Positions 1 through 7,353 of a DNA stretch of 8,617 nt are shown piece after piece (the first letter of the stretch is position 1; each line of letters opens with the position of its first letter). The translations under genes and the position numbers were made by a program. This DNA comes from Bacteroidota bacterium. Its GTDB lineage: Bacteria > Bacteroidota > Bacteroidia > Bacteroidales > Cfx3-03. The notes under the pieces are model-generated. The model ran no database searches. It saw only the letters and a list, made by a program, of their open reading frames with translations, and was not told the origin of the DNA. The stretch spans positions 1-8,617 of the forward strand of contig JAUZOX010000089.1 in NCBI GenBank assembly GCA_030706265.1, in the 5' to 3' direction.

Positions 1-99
1 AGTTCCCCCGCTTCCACTCACACTGCCTCCAATTCTGAGTTTACTGGATCCGCCATCGAGGGTTCCGGCGGTACTGGTCCAGTTTCCGGTAAAAGTGTG
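1..99. repeat. 99-bp perfect direct repeat, copy at the edge (partner 703-801)
   Basis: Bases 1-99 are identical to 703-801. The first mismatch is g at 100 against a at 802. From 100 to about 435 I count roughly 25 mismatches by eye against the partner, about 92% identity. The identical block may extend beyond the left edge. Confidence 0.9.
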
Positions 100-633
100 G
101 GTCAGAGAAGTGCCAAGGTTGAGGGTTCCACCGGAGCCATTTAGGATCAATCCATTCCCATTTACATTTCCGGTAAAGGTGGCGGTTCCCCCTGTTTTAG
201 TCATCGAGACACTTCCTGTTGTGGTAAATCCGGCAATACTTTGGGATGATGCCGTATTGGTAATGATAACCGAAGAAGTTCCTGCATTAAAAGTTCCATT
301 ATTGATAAAATCACCACCAAAGGTTAGCTGATAGTTTCCGGTTTTCAAGGTTGATCCGGAATTAACTGTCAACGGCACATTGATATCCAACACTTTGGCT
401 GCATTCATAGTGATAGCGCCGGAATTTATAATTATTACTCCACCTGTAGCTGAAAAAGTTGAGGTCCATTCAGGTCCTGCATTACGTGCAGTTGACGTAT
501 TGTATTGCAAAGTTGCACTGGTTCCATAGGTTGGTGCGGCAGAAGCCGTAGCGGTTCCTTCCATCGAAAGAATTCCGTTAACCGTAACTCCTGTAGTCGT
601 TTTGCTGCCGGATCCGGAGAGTGTCAGGTTGTT
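1..633 (-). repeat. Adhesin repeat unit 3 (at least 211 aa, runs off the edge)
   Basis: This unit starts at the third NNLTLSGSG (residue 608) and matches unit 2 colinearly, with an offset of 702 bases over positions 1 to about 480. It is cut by the window edge, so the total number of units in the gene is unknown. Confidence 0.85.
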
Positions 634-2454
634 GTAGGTGACACCGGCACAGGTTTGGAGTGCTGAGGCATACCATTCCACAGTTCCAGTAGAAGCAGTA
701 AAAGTTCCCCCGCTTCCACTCACACTGCCTCCAATTCTGAGTTTACTGGATCCGCCATCGAGGGTTCCGGCGGTACTGGTCCAGTTTCCGGTAAAAGTGT
801 GAGTCAAAGAAGTGCCGAGGTTAAGGGTTCCACCGGAGCCATTTATGGTCAATCCATTGCCATTTACATTTCCTGTAAAGGTTGCGGTTCCCGATGATTT
901 AGTCATCGATACAATTCCTGTAGTGGTAAATCCGGCAATACTTTGGGATGATGCCGTATTGGTAATGATAACCGGGGAACTTCCTGCATTAAAAGTTCCA
1001 TTATTGATAAAATTACCACCAAAGGTTAGCTGATTGTTTACGGTATTCAAGGTTGATCCGGAATTAACTGTCAAAGGCACATTGATATCCAGCACTTTGG
1101 CTGCATTCATAGTGATAGCGCCGGAATTTTTAATTATTACTCCACCTGAACCTGAGAAGGTTGAAGGCCATTCTGCTCCTGAAGTCAGGGCATATGTTGT
1201 ATTATATTGTAAAGTAGCATTACTTCCAAAAGTAGGTGCCGTTGAGGCTATTGCTGTAGCATTTCCTTCCATCGATAGTATTCCATTAACCGTAACACCT
1301 GTAGTCGTTTTCAGGCCGGAACCGGAGAGCGTCAGGTTATTGTAAGTGTACGGGCAACAGCTTTGTGCTCCATTTAAAAAATACTCAACGGTACCGGTGC
1401 CCACTAAAAAAGCACCCAAATTAACATTCGATGTTCCGATCCTTAAAAGACCTGAACTTCCATCAAAGGTACCGTTATTGTTAAGATTGCCATTTAAAGT
1501 CAGGGTATTAGAAGAAAGAGACAATTTTGCACCACTTTTGATTGTAAGTGGTGCTGTGGCATTGAGCGTTTCGGCACCATTCAGCGTGATGATACCGATA
1601 CTGTCTATAACGACCCCACCCGATGCAACAAATGGATTTATCCATTCAACTCCGGGACTGCGAGCAATTGACGTATTGTATTGCAAGGTAGCATTGGAGC
1701 CATAGGTTGGTGCCACAGATGCTGTGGCGGTTCTTTCCATCGAAAGAACTTCGTTTACCGTAACTCCTGTAGTTATTTTTGTATTATTAACACCAGAGCC
1801 AGAGAGTGTTAAATTATTATAAATGAAATTACCAACTGTCTGATTCCCTGATGCATTATAAATGACGGTACATCCGGCTGATAAAGTCAGGGTACCTGTT
1901 GATTTTGTTAGAAATGCTCCACCTAATATCAGTGTACCGGCTCCTGAAAAGGCAAAAGTTGCACTACCCGTACTGTTAACTTGTGTAACATCCCCTGTGA
2001 CTGTAACGGTACCGGTGGAAATCGTAATTTGATGCCTAACCCCCCCTCCACCACTTGTAAATGCAATACTACCTGCAGTTAATTTACCGGCACCGACAGC
2101 CAGGATATTTGAGCCACTTCCTGATCTTGGAATGGTAATCGCACCTGAGACGTTCAGCGTGAACGTGAAGCTTATGGTCAAAGTTGTGGCAGATGCTGTG
2201 GTGAAAGTAAGGGATGCACAAGCCGCATTGGCTGTAACTATTACGTTATGACCTCCTTCAATTGTCACATCATCACCGGCTACGGGACAACTGGTCGCGG
2301 CTGGTCCTCCCGAAGTATTGGACCAGGTAGAATTTGAATTCCAGTTACCAGTACCGGTTACAATCGAATAATACTTGGTTCCTTTAGCGGAAATGGAAAC
2401 TGCGATCAGCCCTATCATCAATGCCAGTGTCCTGAATGTTCTAATGATTTCCAT
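1..2454 (-). CDS. Large repetitive secreted surface protein, putative adhesin (3' end beyond window)
   Basis: This frame is open for 818 codons from an ATG at 2454 to the left edge, so the C terminus is missing. Residues 1-23 look like a Sec signal peptide (MEIIRTFRT followed by a hydrophobic stretch ending near SISA). Residues 36-110 (NWNSNSTW, then DDVTIEGGHNVIV) match the N-terminal beta-rich segment common in Bacteroidota surface proteins. From residue 213 the protein is built of repeats that each begin NNLTLSGSG, at residues 213, 372 and 608. The composition is extremely rich in Gly, Ser, Thr and Asn and poor in charged residues, as expected of extracellular beta-helical or beta-sandwich stalks. 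It starts 96 bases after the usher stop on the same strand. I infer an adhesin or stalk protein of the pilus locus. The visible part has no catalytic motif or DUF4402-like domain. Whether it ends in a type IX secretion sorting domain cannot be seen. Confidence 0.85.
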   Translation of the reverse strand, partial: MEIIRTFRTLALMIGLIAVSISAKGTKYYSIVTGTGNWNSNSTWSNTSGGPAATSCPVAGDDVTIEGGHNVIVTANAACASLTFTTASATTLTISFTFTLNVSGAITIPRSGSGSNILAVGAGKLTAGSIAFTSGGGGVRHQITISTGTVTVTGDVTQVNSTGSATFAFSGAGTLILGGAFLTKSTGTLTLSAGCTVIYNASGNQTVGNFIYNNLTLSGSGVNNTKITTGVTVNEVLSMERTATASVAPTYGSNATLQYNTSIARSPGVEWINPFVASGGVVIDSIGIITLNGAETLNATAPLTIKSGAKLSLSSNTLTLNGNLNNNGTFDGSSGLLRIGTSNVNLGAFLVGTGTVEYFLNGAQSCCPYTYNNLTLSGSGLKTTTGVTVNGILSMEGNATAIASTAPTFGSNATLQYNTTYALTSGAEWPSTFSGSGGVIIKNSGAITMNAAKVLDINVPLTVNSGSTLNTVNNQLTFGGNFINNGTFNAGSSPVIITNTASSQSIAGFTTTGIVSMTKSSGTATFTGNVNGNGLTINGSGGTLNLGTSLTHTFTGNWTSTAGTLDGGSSKLRIGGSVSGSGGTFTASTGTVEWYASALQTCAGVTYNNLTLSGSGSKTTTGVTVNGILSMEGTATASAAPTYGTSATLQYNTSTARNAGPEWTSTFSATGGVIIINSGAITMNAAKVLDINVPLTVNSGSTLKTGNYQLTFGGDFINNGTFNAGTSSVIITNTASSQSIAGFTTTGSVSMTKTGGTATFTGNVNGNGLILNGSGGTLNLGTSLTHTFTGNWTSTAGTLDGGSSKLRIGGSVSGSGGT
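634..1341 (-). repeat. Adhesin repeat unit 2 (236 aa)
   Basis: This unit starts at the second NNLTLSGSG (residue 372) and is 708 bases long. Relative to unit 3 it has a two-codon insertion in the block before the APTFG motif (NATAIASTAPTFG against TATASAAPTYG). It includes the module with SSQSIAGFTTTG and LTHTFTGNWTSTAGTLDGG that unit 1 lacks. Confidence 0.85.
703..801. repeat. 99-bp perfect direct repeat, inner copy (partner 1-99)
   Basis: This is the inner copy of the identical block. It encodes the region around LTHTFTGNWTSTAGTLDGG and SKLRIGGSVSGSGGT in repeat unit 2. Identity at every third position as well as the others means the similarity reflects recent duplication or conversion rather than protein selection alone. 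Confidence 0.9.
1342..1818 (-). repeat. Adhesin repeat unit 1 (short form, 159 aa)
   Basis: This unit runs from the first NNLTLSGSG (codon at 1818) to just before the second (codon at 1341). It contains the shared blocks ITTGVTVNEVLSM, APTYGSNATLQYNTS, a GGVVI-type strand and NNGTFDGSSGLLRIG. Units 2 and 3 carry about 77 additional residues between the NGTF and LRIG blocks, so this unit is either the ancestral short form or a deletion derivative. Confidence 0.8.
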
Positions 2455-2467
2455 GGTATTCAATATT
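2452..2467 (-). promoter_or_regulatory. Leader and start-codon motif shared with the chaperone gene
   Basis: On the minus strand the adhesin start reads AATATTGAATACCATG. The chaperone start at 7256-7271 reads AATATTCAATACCATG, which is 15 of 16 identical, including the ATG. No Shine-Dalgarno sequence is visible at either, which is normal for Bacteroidota. The motif supports the chosen start codons and may be a translation-initiation context. Confidence 0.4.
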
Positions 2468-2501
2468 TTCTATCTATTCACAATCTATCTGTTTGTGTTA
2501 T

Positions 2502-2527
2502 AACAGGAGTCACGCAAAGCGTCTGTT
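2502..2527. other. Weak bulged hairpin in the usher-adhesin spacer
   Basis: AACAG (2502-2506) pairs with CTGTT (2523-2527), and ACGC (2512-2515) pairs with GCGT (2519-2522), leaving a five-base bulge. It lies in the 96-base spacer between the usher stop and the adhesin start. It has no downstream T-run on the minus strand, so it is not a convincing terminator. It is more likely an RNA processing or attenuation structure, or chance. Confidence 0.25.
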
Positions 2528-2550
2528 CCCTGAAATTATGTTTTCAATTA

Positions 2551-5500
2551 TCACGGATTCGGAGGTGTATTCGCGATGTCTTTTTTTGATTTAAAGGTGA
2601 TGATCTTGCGGTTGCCACCGGTGTAAATCCTGATGGAAGCGGATCGCCATCCGTTTGCTTTAATATACGAGAGGAACTTCTGCGCTTCTTCCATGCTCAT
2701 GAATGTACCAGTAGTATAATGATATACATTATTTGCATCCAATGTCTCCATGATCTTGATGCCGGGTATGAGGTTGAAAAGCTGCAGGAATATCTCCTTG
2801 GCGACGACGCGGGAATGGTTTGAAAATAACCGGATTTCATACAGGATCGTACCCGGGAGCCTGACAATCGTATCCGTGATGACCATATCGATGAAGGCCG
2901 ATTGAAGTGCATAGGTGGCCAGCATCTTTGGTTCGATAGCAGGGATGCTATCCCTGAATGACAGAATAGGATTCGCGATCTTTTGAAGAGTGGGAACTTC
3001 TTTGTTTGTATTTAATTTGCCTTGTAGGGATATATTGTTTATCGGTGATCTGTAGAACCCTATATCCGGCAGACTTGTCGTATCGGTGATCTGCAATGGT
3101 TGTGACGGTATCCGGGAAGCAGTGTCATTAGGCTTGGGAATATCCAGCGCCATCTGGATATTGAGTCCCGATTGCAATATGAAGTCAACATTGGAGACGA
3201 TATCGCCTTCTTTGATTTTCTTTTCTTTGAAATCCTTATAGGAAGGATCAGCAGTCAAAAAGAGGTCGGTTAGCCGGGCGGAATCAACGCGGGCAACATA
3301 TTCTCCCGGCTCCAGTCCGAAATAGCTGTAGAATCCATCAGATTCGGAAAGGGTTTCTCCCACTAATTTCCTGGTTTCTTTATTGTAAATCTTAACCGGT
3401 ATTCGTCCCATTCCCACCATTTCCTGACCGGTTTGCTTATAGACCATACCGTTCACTTCGGCTACTATCACAATGGGGATATCGATCCGTTTAAACTGGT
3501 TGGGATCAATCAGCACCCGGTAGGTTTTCTTCTTAAACCTCCAGGAGATGTTTCCAAGGCCATTGTCATTAAATTCAATAATATATGGAGTAAAGGCGGT
3601 CAGATCGGCAATACGTACCACCGAATCTTTGGCATTGCTGATGACTTTGCCACCGGGGATGTTTATGGCATTGCCGATATTTACCATGGGCTCGCCGGGA
3701 TCGCGCTTGCCGTTATAGTTCAGATCGAGGAACGGATAAAGGGAGATGCCCCCTTTGCTCATCGAAGAGTTATTGCTTTTATAGGAATACCGGTTTCCAC
3801 CGCCAAAGGCAAGACTACCCTGGGCACTTTGAGCGGTGTATATTCTGTTTTTAGTGAGAGAAGCGGCACTGTTGGTCCTTGCAAAGTTCAGGTCATACTT
3901 GAAATTTACCGTCATAAAATAGTCATGAAGCAGTGGACTTCTTTGATAAGAGAGCGATAAAATCCCATTCGGAATGTATTTTTCGGCCTCCAACTTATAC
4001 GAAGAAATCATGTTTTTGTCTGTATTGTATTGAGCCGAAGGGCGGATGGTAAAGCTATTTTTCAGACGGCATGCGAGGGTTAAATCCGTAGTGAAGAACG
4101 GGGTGCCCTGTCCTACCCAGTTGAGCTGGGTATATGAATTGGCACTCAGCCGCTGATAGTTTGCCGTCAGCATCATTCCGGACTGGTTGAAGGTAAATCC
4201 CTTATAGAGTAACTGTGTATAATCGAACCGGGCATACCCATTCAGCTGTTTATGTTTGAAGGGAAATGAAAATTTGATTCTTCGTTCTTCAGGAGCATTG
4301 AAACGGGTTGCCTGTTGACCCTCAACGTATTTGGCATAATCCAGTTCTAACAGCATATCTTTTCCAATATAATAGTCCATCAATCCCCTGGTTTTTACAC
4401 CATGGTCATATTCCCCAAAGAGCGTTAATCTGTTAAATGGCTGAATGGTAGCCGTGAGATAGGGAATAAACGCACCGATAGAGATGGAGGAGAGATACTC
4501 GTACCCACCGCCAAAGGTCAAAAACCGGTTGACGCCAAAGTTGAATTCCCCTCTGCTGAAACGGCTGGTCAGGCTGTCCTGTACAAAACCACCGGTCAGG
4601 CCATATTCGAATTCATGTATGGGCAAAAGGGTGTAAGGGACATTAATGGTCCGTTCTTCTGTCCGCTCTTCGCCCATGGGACCGTAGAATTTTAATTTCA
4701 GGGTGGTATACCCATAAACGTTGGGAACTTTGAACCGGTATAAGCCGGTAGCATCTGCCCTGGTATGGTCCACCATGGCATCATTGATATACAATTCCAC
4801 ATCCCAGTTGGGCCCGGTGAAGTCACTGATGCTATAAAAACCTTTTGCCGTGCGCAGGGTGGTGCTGGCGTTTCGGATGGTTGCCCCGACAATGGGTGCA
4901 TTGAGAAAGGAGATGGTTTGAGTGGAGATGGTTCCTAACTGGGCTTGTTTGATTACCGGATTGTCGTTATCCACCCAGCGCCACAGATAATAAAGTTGCC
5001 GGTTGTCGAACTTCTGCCAGTCATAATAATTTATTCTGAAATCTGCTTCACCAAATAAAAATTCGGTTCCAATACCGATACTGACTTGGTTATCGATGGT
5101 TTTTCGGGTCAACTGGGGGGGTGAGGTTTCTTCTCCGCTCCCCTTTTGTGACGAAAGGTTATTGGCGATATTCCATGATTGGGCCGATGCCGCCGACCAG
5201 TCCACTGTGCCAAATCGGAACAAATGATAATTTCTTTGCAATGTGGTATCGACGACCTGCTTCCCCTGAACCCGGGATAGGGTGTTCCGTATTTTTTCAA
5301 TACGGGTTTGTTTGATCAGGGGCAACTCAAAATTTGCTTTTAATTTTACCGTTAACTCACGGTAGTTAAAGGTCATCATGATCCCAAATGTTTCGGCGAA
5401 CAGGGAGGACTCCAGGTAAAGGATATTTTGATCTTTTATTAAACCGTTTGGAAATGTGGCTATGGCTTTGCCTACTTTGATCTGCCGGGTGTTGAAGTCG

Positions 5501-5865
5501 ATGAGATAAGGTTTGCTTTCGTTTTCAATGAAGCCGCTTAAAGCATTCCCGTTTGAGCCTGTCTTACACGCTATCTTCAGCGTATTGAACAAGTCTTCGA
5601 TATTAACAAAGAGTGTTTTTTTGCTGGTATAGAAGGCCTCGATGTAGAAGTCCTGGTACCCGTCGGCCATTACCTTGATGGGAATGGGCTCGTAAACCAT
5701 CGTGGAATCCTTTTTATCATCATAGGGATACGTCTTTGCATTTGCTTTTGGTTGTATTAAAAGACAAAACATCAATAAAATGAAGTGAAGCAGGAACGGG
5801 AATTTTGTAACAACAAGCCGTTCGGGGAATGCATTCATTTTACCTGGAGTTTTAAAGGGGTTCAT
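2551..5865 (-). CDS. Outer-membrane usher-like protein with C-terminal SPOR-like domain
   Basis: This 1104-residue protein should be the outer-membrane pore that receives chaperone-subunit complexes and assembles the pilus. It begins with a signal peptide (hydrophobic core about 22-37, ending near ANA at 43). Residues 60-180 resemble an usher N-terminal domain. About 210-665 is rich in alternating aromatic barrel strands. Residues 338-425 hold the plug-like block (NWDVELYINDAMV, GLYRFKVPNVYGYTTLKLKFYGPMGE, then VPYTLLP), the best evidence for usher identity. Next come an SdrD-like segment with DLNYNGKRDPGE (713-725), a carboxypeptidase-regulatory-like domain (about 800-898, with SDGFYSYFGLEPGEYVARVD), a linker, and a SPOR-like domain (about 1003-1090, with YHYTTGTFMSMEEAQKFL). 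Canonical ushers are about 800-880 residues and lack SPOR. It starts one base after the preceding stop, implying translational coupling. Met10 at 5838, preceded by AGGTAAA, is an alternative start. Confidence 0.8.
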   Translation of the reverse strand: MNPFKTPGKMNAFPERLVVTKFPFLLHFILLMFCLLIQPKANAKTYPYDDKKDSTMVYEPIPIKVMADGYQDFYIEAFYTSKKTLFVNIEDLFNTLKIACKTGSNGNALSGFIENESKPYLIDFNTRQIKVGKAIATFPNGLIKDQNILYLESSLFAETFGIMMTFNYRELTVKLKANFELPLIKQTRIEKIRNTLSRVQGKQVVDTTLQRNYHLFRFGTVDWSAASAQSWNIANNLSSQKGSGEETSPPQLTRKTIDNQVSIGIGTEFLFGEADFRINYYDWQKFDNRQLYYLWRWVDNDNPVIKQAQLGTISTQTISFLNAPIVGATIRNASTTLRTAKGFYSISDFTGPNWDVELYINDAMVDHTRADATGLYRFKVPNVYGYTTLKLKFYGPMGEERTEERTINVPYTLLPIHEFEYGLTGGFVQDSLTSRFSRGEFNFGVNRFLTFGGGYEYLSSISIGAFIPYLTATIQPFNRLTLFGEYDHGVKTRGLMDYYIGKDMLLELDYAKYVEGQQATRFNAPEERRIKFSFPFKHKQLNGYARFDYTQLLYKGFTFNQSGMMLTANYQRLSANSYTQLNWVGQGTPFFTTDLTLACRLKNSFTIRPSAQYNTDKNMISSYKLEAEKYIPNGILSLSYQRSPLLHDYFMTVNFKYDLNFARTNSAASLTKNRIYTAQSAQGSLAFGGGNRYSYKSNNSSMSKGGISLYPFLDLNYNGKRDPGEPMVNIGNAINIPGGKVISNAKDSVVRIADLTAFTPYIIEFNDNGLGNISWRFKKKTYRVLIDPNQFKRIDIPIVIVAEVNGMVYKQTGQEMVGMGRIPVKIYNKETRKLVGETLSESDGFYSYFGLEPGEYVARVDSARLTDLFLTADPSYKDFKEKKIKEGDIVSNVDFILQSGLNIQMALDIPKPNDTASRIPSQPLQITDTTSLPDIGFYRSPINNISLQGKLNTNKEVPTLQKIANPILSFRDSIPAIEPKMLATYALQSAFIDMVITDTIVRLPGTILYEIRLFSNHSRVVAKEIFLQLFNLIPGIKIMETLDANNVYHYTTGTFMSMEEAQKFLSYIKANGWRSASIRIYTGGNRKIITFKSKKDIANTPPNP

Positions 5866-5866
5866 T

Positions 5867-6382
5867 TTATTGCTGATTTATCGTGATGCTCATAAAGCCG
5901 GAGTAGTTGCCAGGAATGGCATTGCCCGGTATATGCAAAGTGCCTCCTACGCGCACCGGGGTAATAAAATTGCAATCGCTGTTTGTGGTAAACCGGGCCC
6001 CATTTGTGCCTTTATCGGTCTCGATTTTATCCATTGTCAGCGTTCCTCCATGTTCTCCGTTTAACATGATAGAGGAATCGAAGCTGATACTGACATTGCG
6101 TCCCTGACAGAGTTTTATCTCAAAGATGGCCGGTTGGGCATACGGTGCAATGTTTAAAAGGATCAGATCACTGGAGGTCCTGGTTCCATTATGATCCACT
6201 GTTACGGTCCCTCCGATGCTGCCCACGCATACGGTGCCGAAATGAATAGCCTGGGTGGCCGTTAAGGTTAAGGTGCGCTGGGGCAGGCTGGGTTGTGCAG
6301 TAGAACTGTTCGTAAATAGAAAAAAGATTAGGATGGTCAACCACAAGTTCCAATAACACGGATGCTTTTTCAATACTTTCAT
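5867..6382 (-). CDS. DUF4402-like minor pilin or adaptor subunit
   Basis: The 171-residue product has a signal peptide (hydrophobic stretch 13-24, cleavage likely after STA at 29). Its mature part follows the DUF4402 pattern: IHFGTVCVG at 46-54, GGTVTVDHNGTR at 57-68, VGGTLHIPG at 145-153 and a final NYSGFMSITI strand at 159-168. Three cysteines (52, 92, 137) remain after cleavage, so one disulfide could form and one thiol would be unpaired. It lies 48 bases after the chaperone stop and one base before the usher start. I infer that it is a structural subunit, probably lower in abundance than the first gene product because it sits beyond the intergenic hairpin and next to the usher. A role as tip or adaptor is a guess from gene order. 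DUF4402 proteins occur in pilus-type loci, but their structure-function relation is poorly described. Confidence 0.72.
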   Translation of the reverse strand: MKVLKKHPCYWNLWLTILIFFLFTNSSTAQPSLPQRTLTLTATQAIHFGTVCVGSIGGTVTVDHNGTRTSSDLILLNIAPYAQPAIFEIKLCQGRNVSISFDSSIMLNGEHGGTLTMDKIETDKGTNGARFTTNSDCNFITPVRVGGTLHIPGNAIPGNYSGFMSITINQQ

Positions 6383-6430
6383 GGCGTTCTATTTTATCTA
6401 TAAACCAGGGTCGGGTTAATTGGAAATCGA

Positions 6431-7258
6431 CTATTTGATATCCAATGTTCCCTCAGTATAGACAACCGGTCTACGGCTGTCTTCTACATTGGCATAGCGA
6501 ATCTTTAATGTTCCGTTTTTTAAAGGATTGCCTGAAGGGGCATTTAATTTGATGGCGATTTGTCTTTTATTGAGATTGGTGTAAACGCCGACGCCTTTTA
6601 CATAGCCAACCCGGTAGGTTCTGCCGAACGTGGTGTTGTATTCCACGGTAAGGTCTCCATATGTCGAAAGATTCCCTGACCTGTTGATGGTAAACTGAAG
6701 CGTTGGAGCGGATTCCTGATTATTCAGTTTTATGTCGCTTAATGTAGCTCCTGCAATTCCCTGGCCGATGCGAATAATCACCGGTATGGTTATGCCGTAG
6801 ATTGGGTTTAAATTAATGATTAAAAGGTCGGGCTTGCTTTCTCCCTGAATCCCTTCAACCGGTTTCTCCGTGGGTTCTGCCCTGAAATATAAATGAGAGC
6901 GATATTCTCCCGGAGCCATGCCTGCTTGTCGTCTGTATTGCAAGACAATCAACTGGGGTTCTCCGGGTGCCAGTGTCACATGGCGGGGATAAACCCGGAC
7001 ATAGGGCTCGGCAAGCATTTGACCGGGTTCAGGTTTGGCCAGGGCTTCAAAACTTCCATCCTCTTTCATTTTTCTTTGTACAAATGTGATCGAGAATGTG
7101 GCCGTATCCTTGCCCATGTTGACTAAACTGATCTCCTCCCTTTGTTTGCTGTCATCGAAAACGACACGATTTGGGTTTATCATTAAGTCGGCCTGAGCCC
7201 GCGTTTGGGTATTAAAACCCAACAGAACGATGCCAAAAATGAATAATATACTCTTCAT
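6431..7258 (-). CDS. PapD-like periplasmic pilus chaperone
   Basis: This 275-residue protein should bind pilin subunits in the periplasm and deliver them to the usher. The signal peptide is residues 1 to about 22 (MKSILFIFGIVLLGF, ending TRAQA). The first immunoglobulin-like domain opens with MINPNRVVFDD at 26-36. Arg31 aligns with the invariant Arg8 of PapD, which anchors the subunit C terminus. RVYPRHVTLAPGEPQLIVLQYRR (88-110) and PGEYRSHLYFRAEP (116-129) match conserved strands of the family. Residues 144-163 (DLLIINLN, then ITIPVII) alternate hydrophobics as expected of the donor G1 strand. I do not see a clear equivalent of PapD Lys112. A second beta domain follows from about 165. The length is slightly above the usual 230-250. 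It lies between two pilin-like genes. Its start shares a leader motif with the adhesin gene. Confidence 0.85.
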   Translation of the reverse strand: MKSILFIFGIVLLGFNTQTRAQADLMINPNRVVFDDSKQREEISLVNMGKDTATFSITFVQRKMKEDGSFEALAKPEPGQMLAEPYVRVYPRHVTLAPGEPQLIVLQYRRQAGMAPGEYRSHLYFRAEPTEKPVEGIQGESKPDLLIINLNPIYGITIPVIIRIGQGIAGATLSDIKLNNQESAPTLQFTINRSGNLSTYGDLTVEYNTTFGRTYRVGYVKGVGVYTNLNKRQIAIKLNAPSGNPLKNGTLKIRYANVEDSRRPVVYTEGTLDIK

Positions 7259-7271
7259 GGTATTGAATATT
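7256..7271 (-). promoter_or_regulatory. Leader and start-codon motif shared with the adhesin gene
   Basis: The minus strand reads AATATTCAATACCATG. It is the partner of the motif at 2452-2467 and differs at one base. The other three genes of the operon do not carry it. Confidence 0.4.
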
Positions 7272-7305
7272 TATGGATGACATTGAAATAAAGGTCTGTT
7301 TTATC

Positions 7306-7341
7306 AAGATGTGGAAGCCCTTTATAGGGGTTCCACATCTT
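7306..7341 (-). terminator. Strong intergenic hairpin after the first pilin gene (attenuator or RNA stabiliser)
   Basis: AAGATGTGGAA (7306-7316) pairs perfectly with TTCCACATCTT (7331-7341). After one g-g mismatch, CCC (7318-7320) pairs with three of the G residues at 7327-7330 around a six-base loop. The hairpin begins 12 bases beyond the stop of the first pilin gene and sits in the 95-base spacer before the chaperone. No T-run follows on the minus strand (GATAAAAC), so complete Rho-independent termination is unlikely. Partial attenuation or 3'-end protection of the pilin message fits better. Confidence 0.6.
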
Positions 7342-7353
7342 TGAATAAAAGAT

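Noticed and set aside
1..801. CRISPR array or insertion sequence as the source of the direct repeats
   Set aside because: The repeats are in frame and coding, with period 702-708 bases and no short repeat-spacer pattern, terminal inverted repeats or transposase.
95..1705. Four plus-strand ORFs (95-331, 812-1033, 1034-1345, 1346-1705) with Pro/Val-rich products
   Set aside because: They are antisense to the continuous adhesin frame. Their similarity to each other simply mirrors the adhesin repeats.
3433..3960. Plus-strand ORF of 175 codons inside the usher gene
   Set aside because: It is antisense to a well-supported coding sequence. Its product shows no family signature or signal peptide.
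5870..6107. Plus-strand ORFs opposite the second DUF4402 gene
   Set aside because: They are shadows of a gene with a clear signal peptide and family pattern on the other strand.
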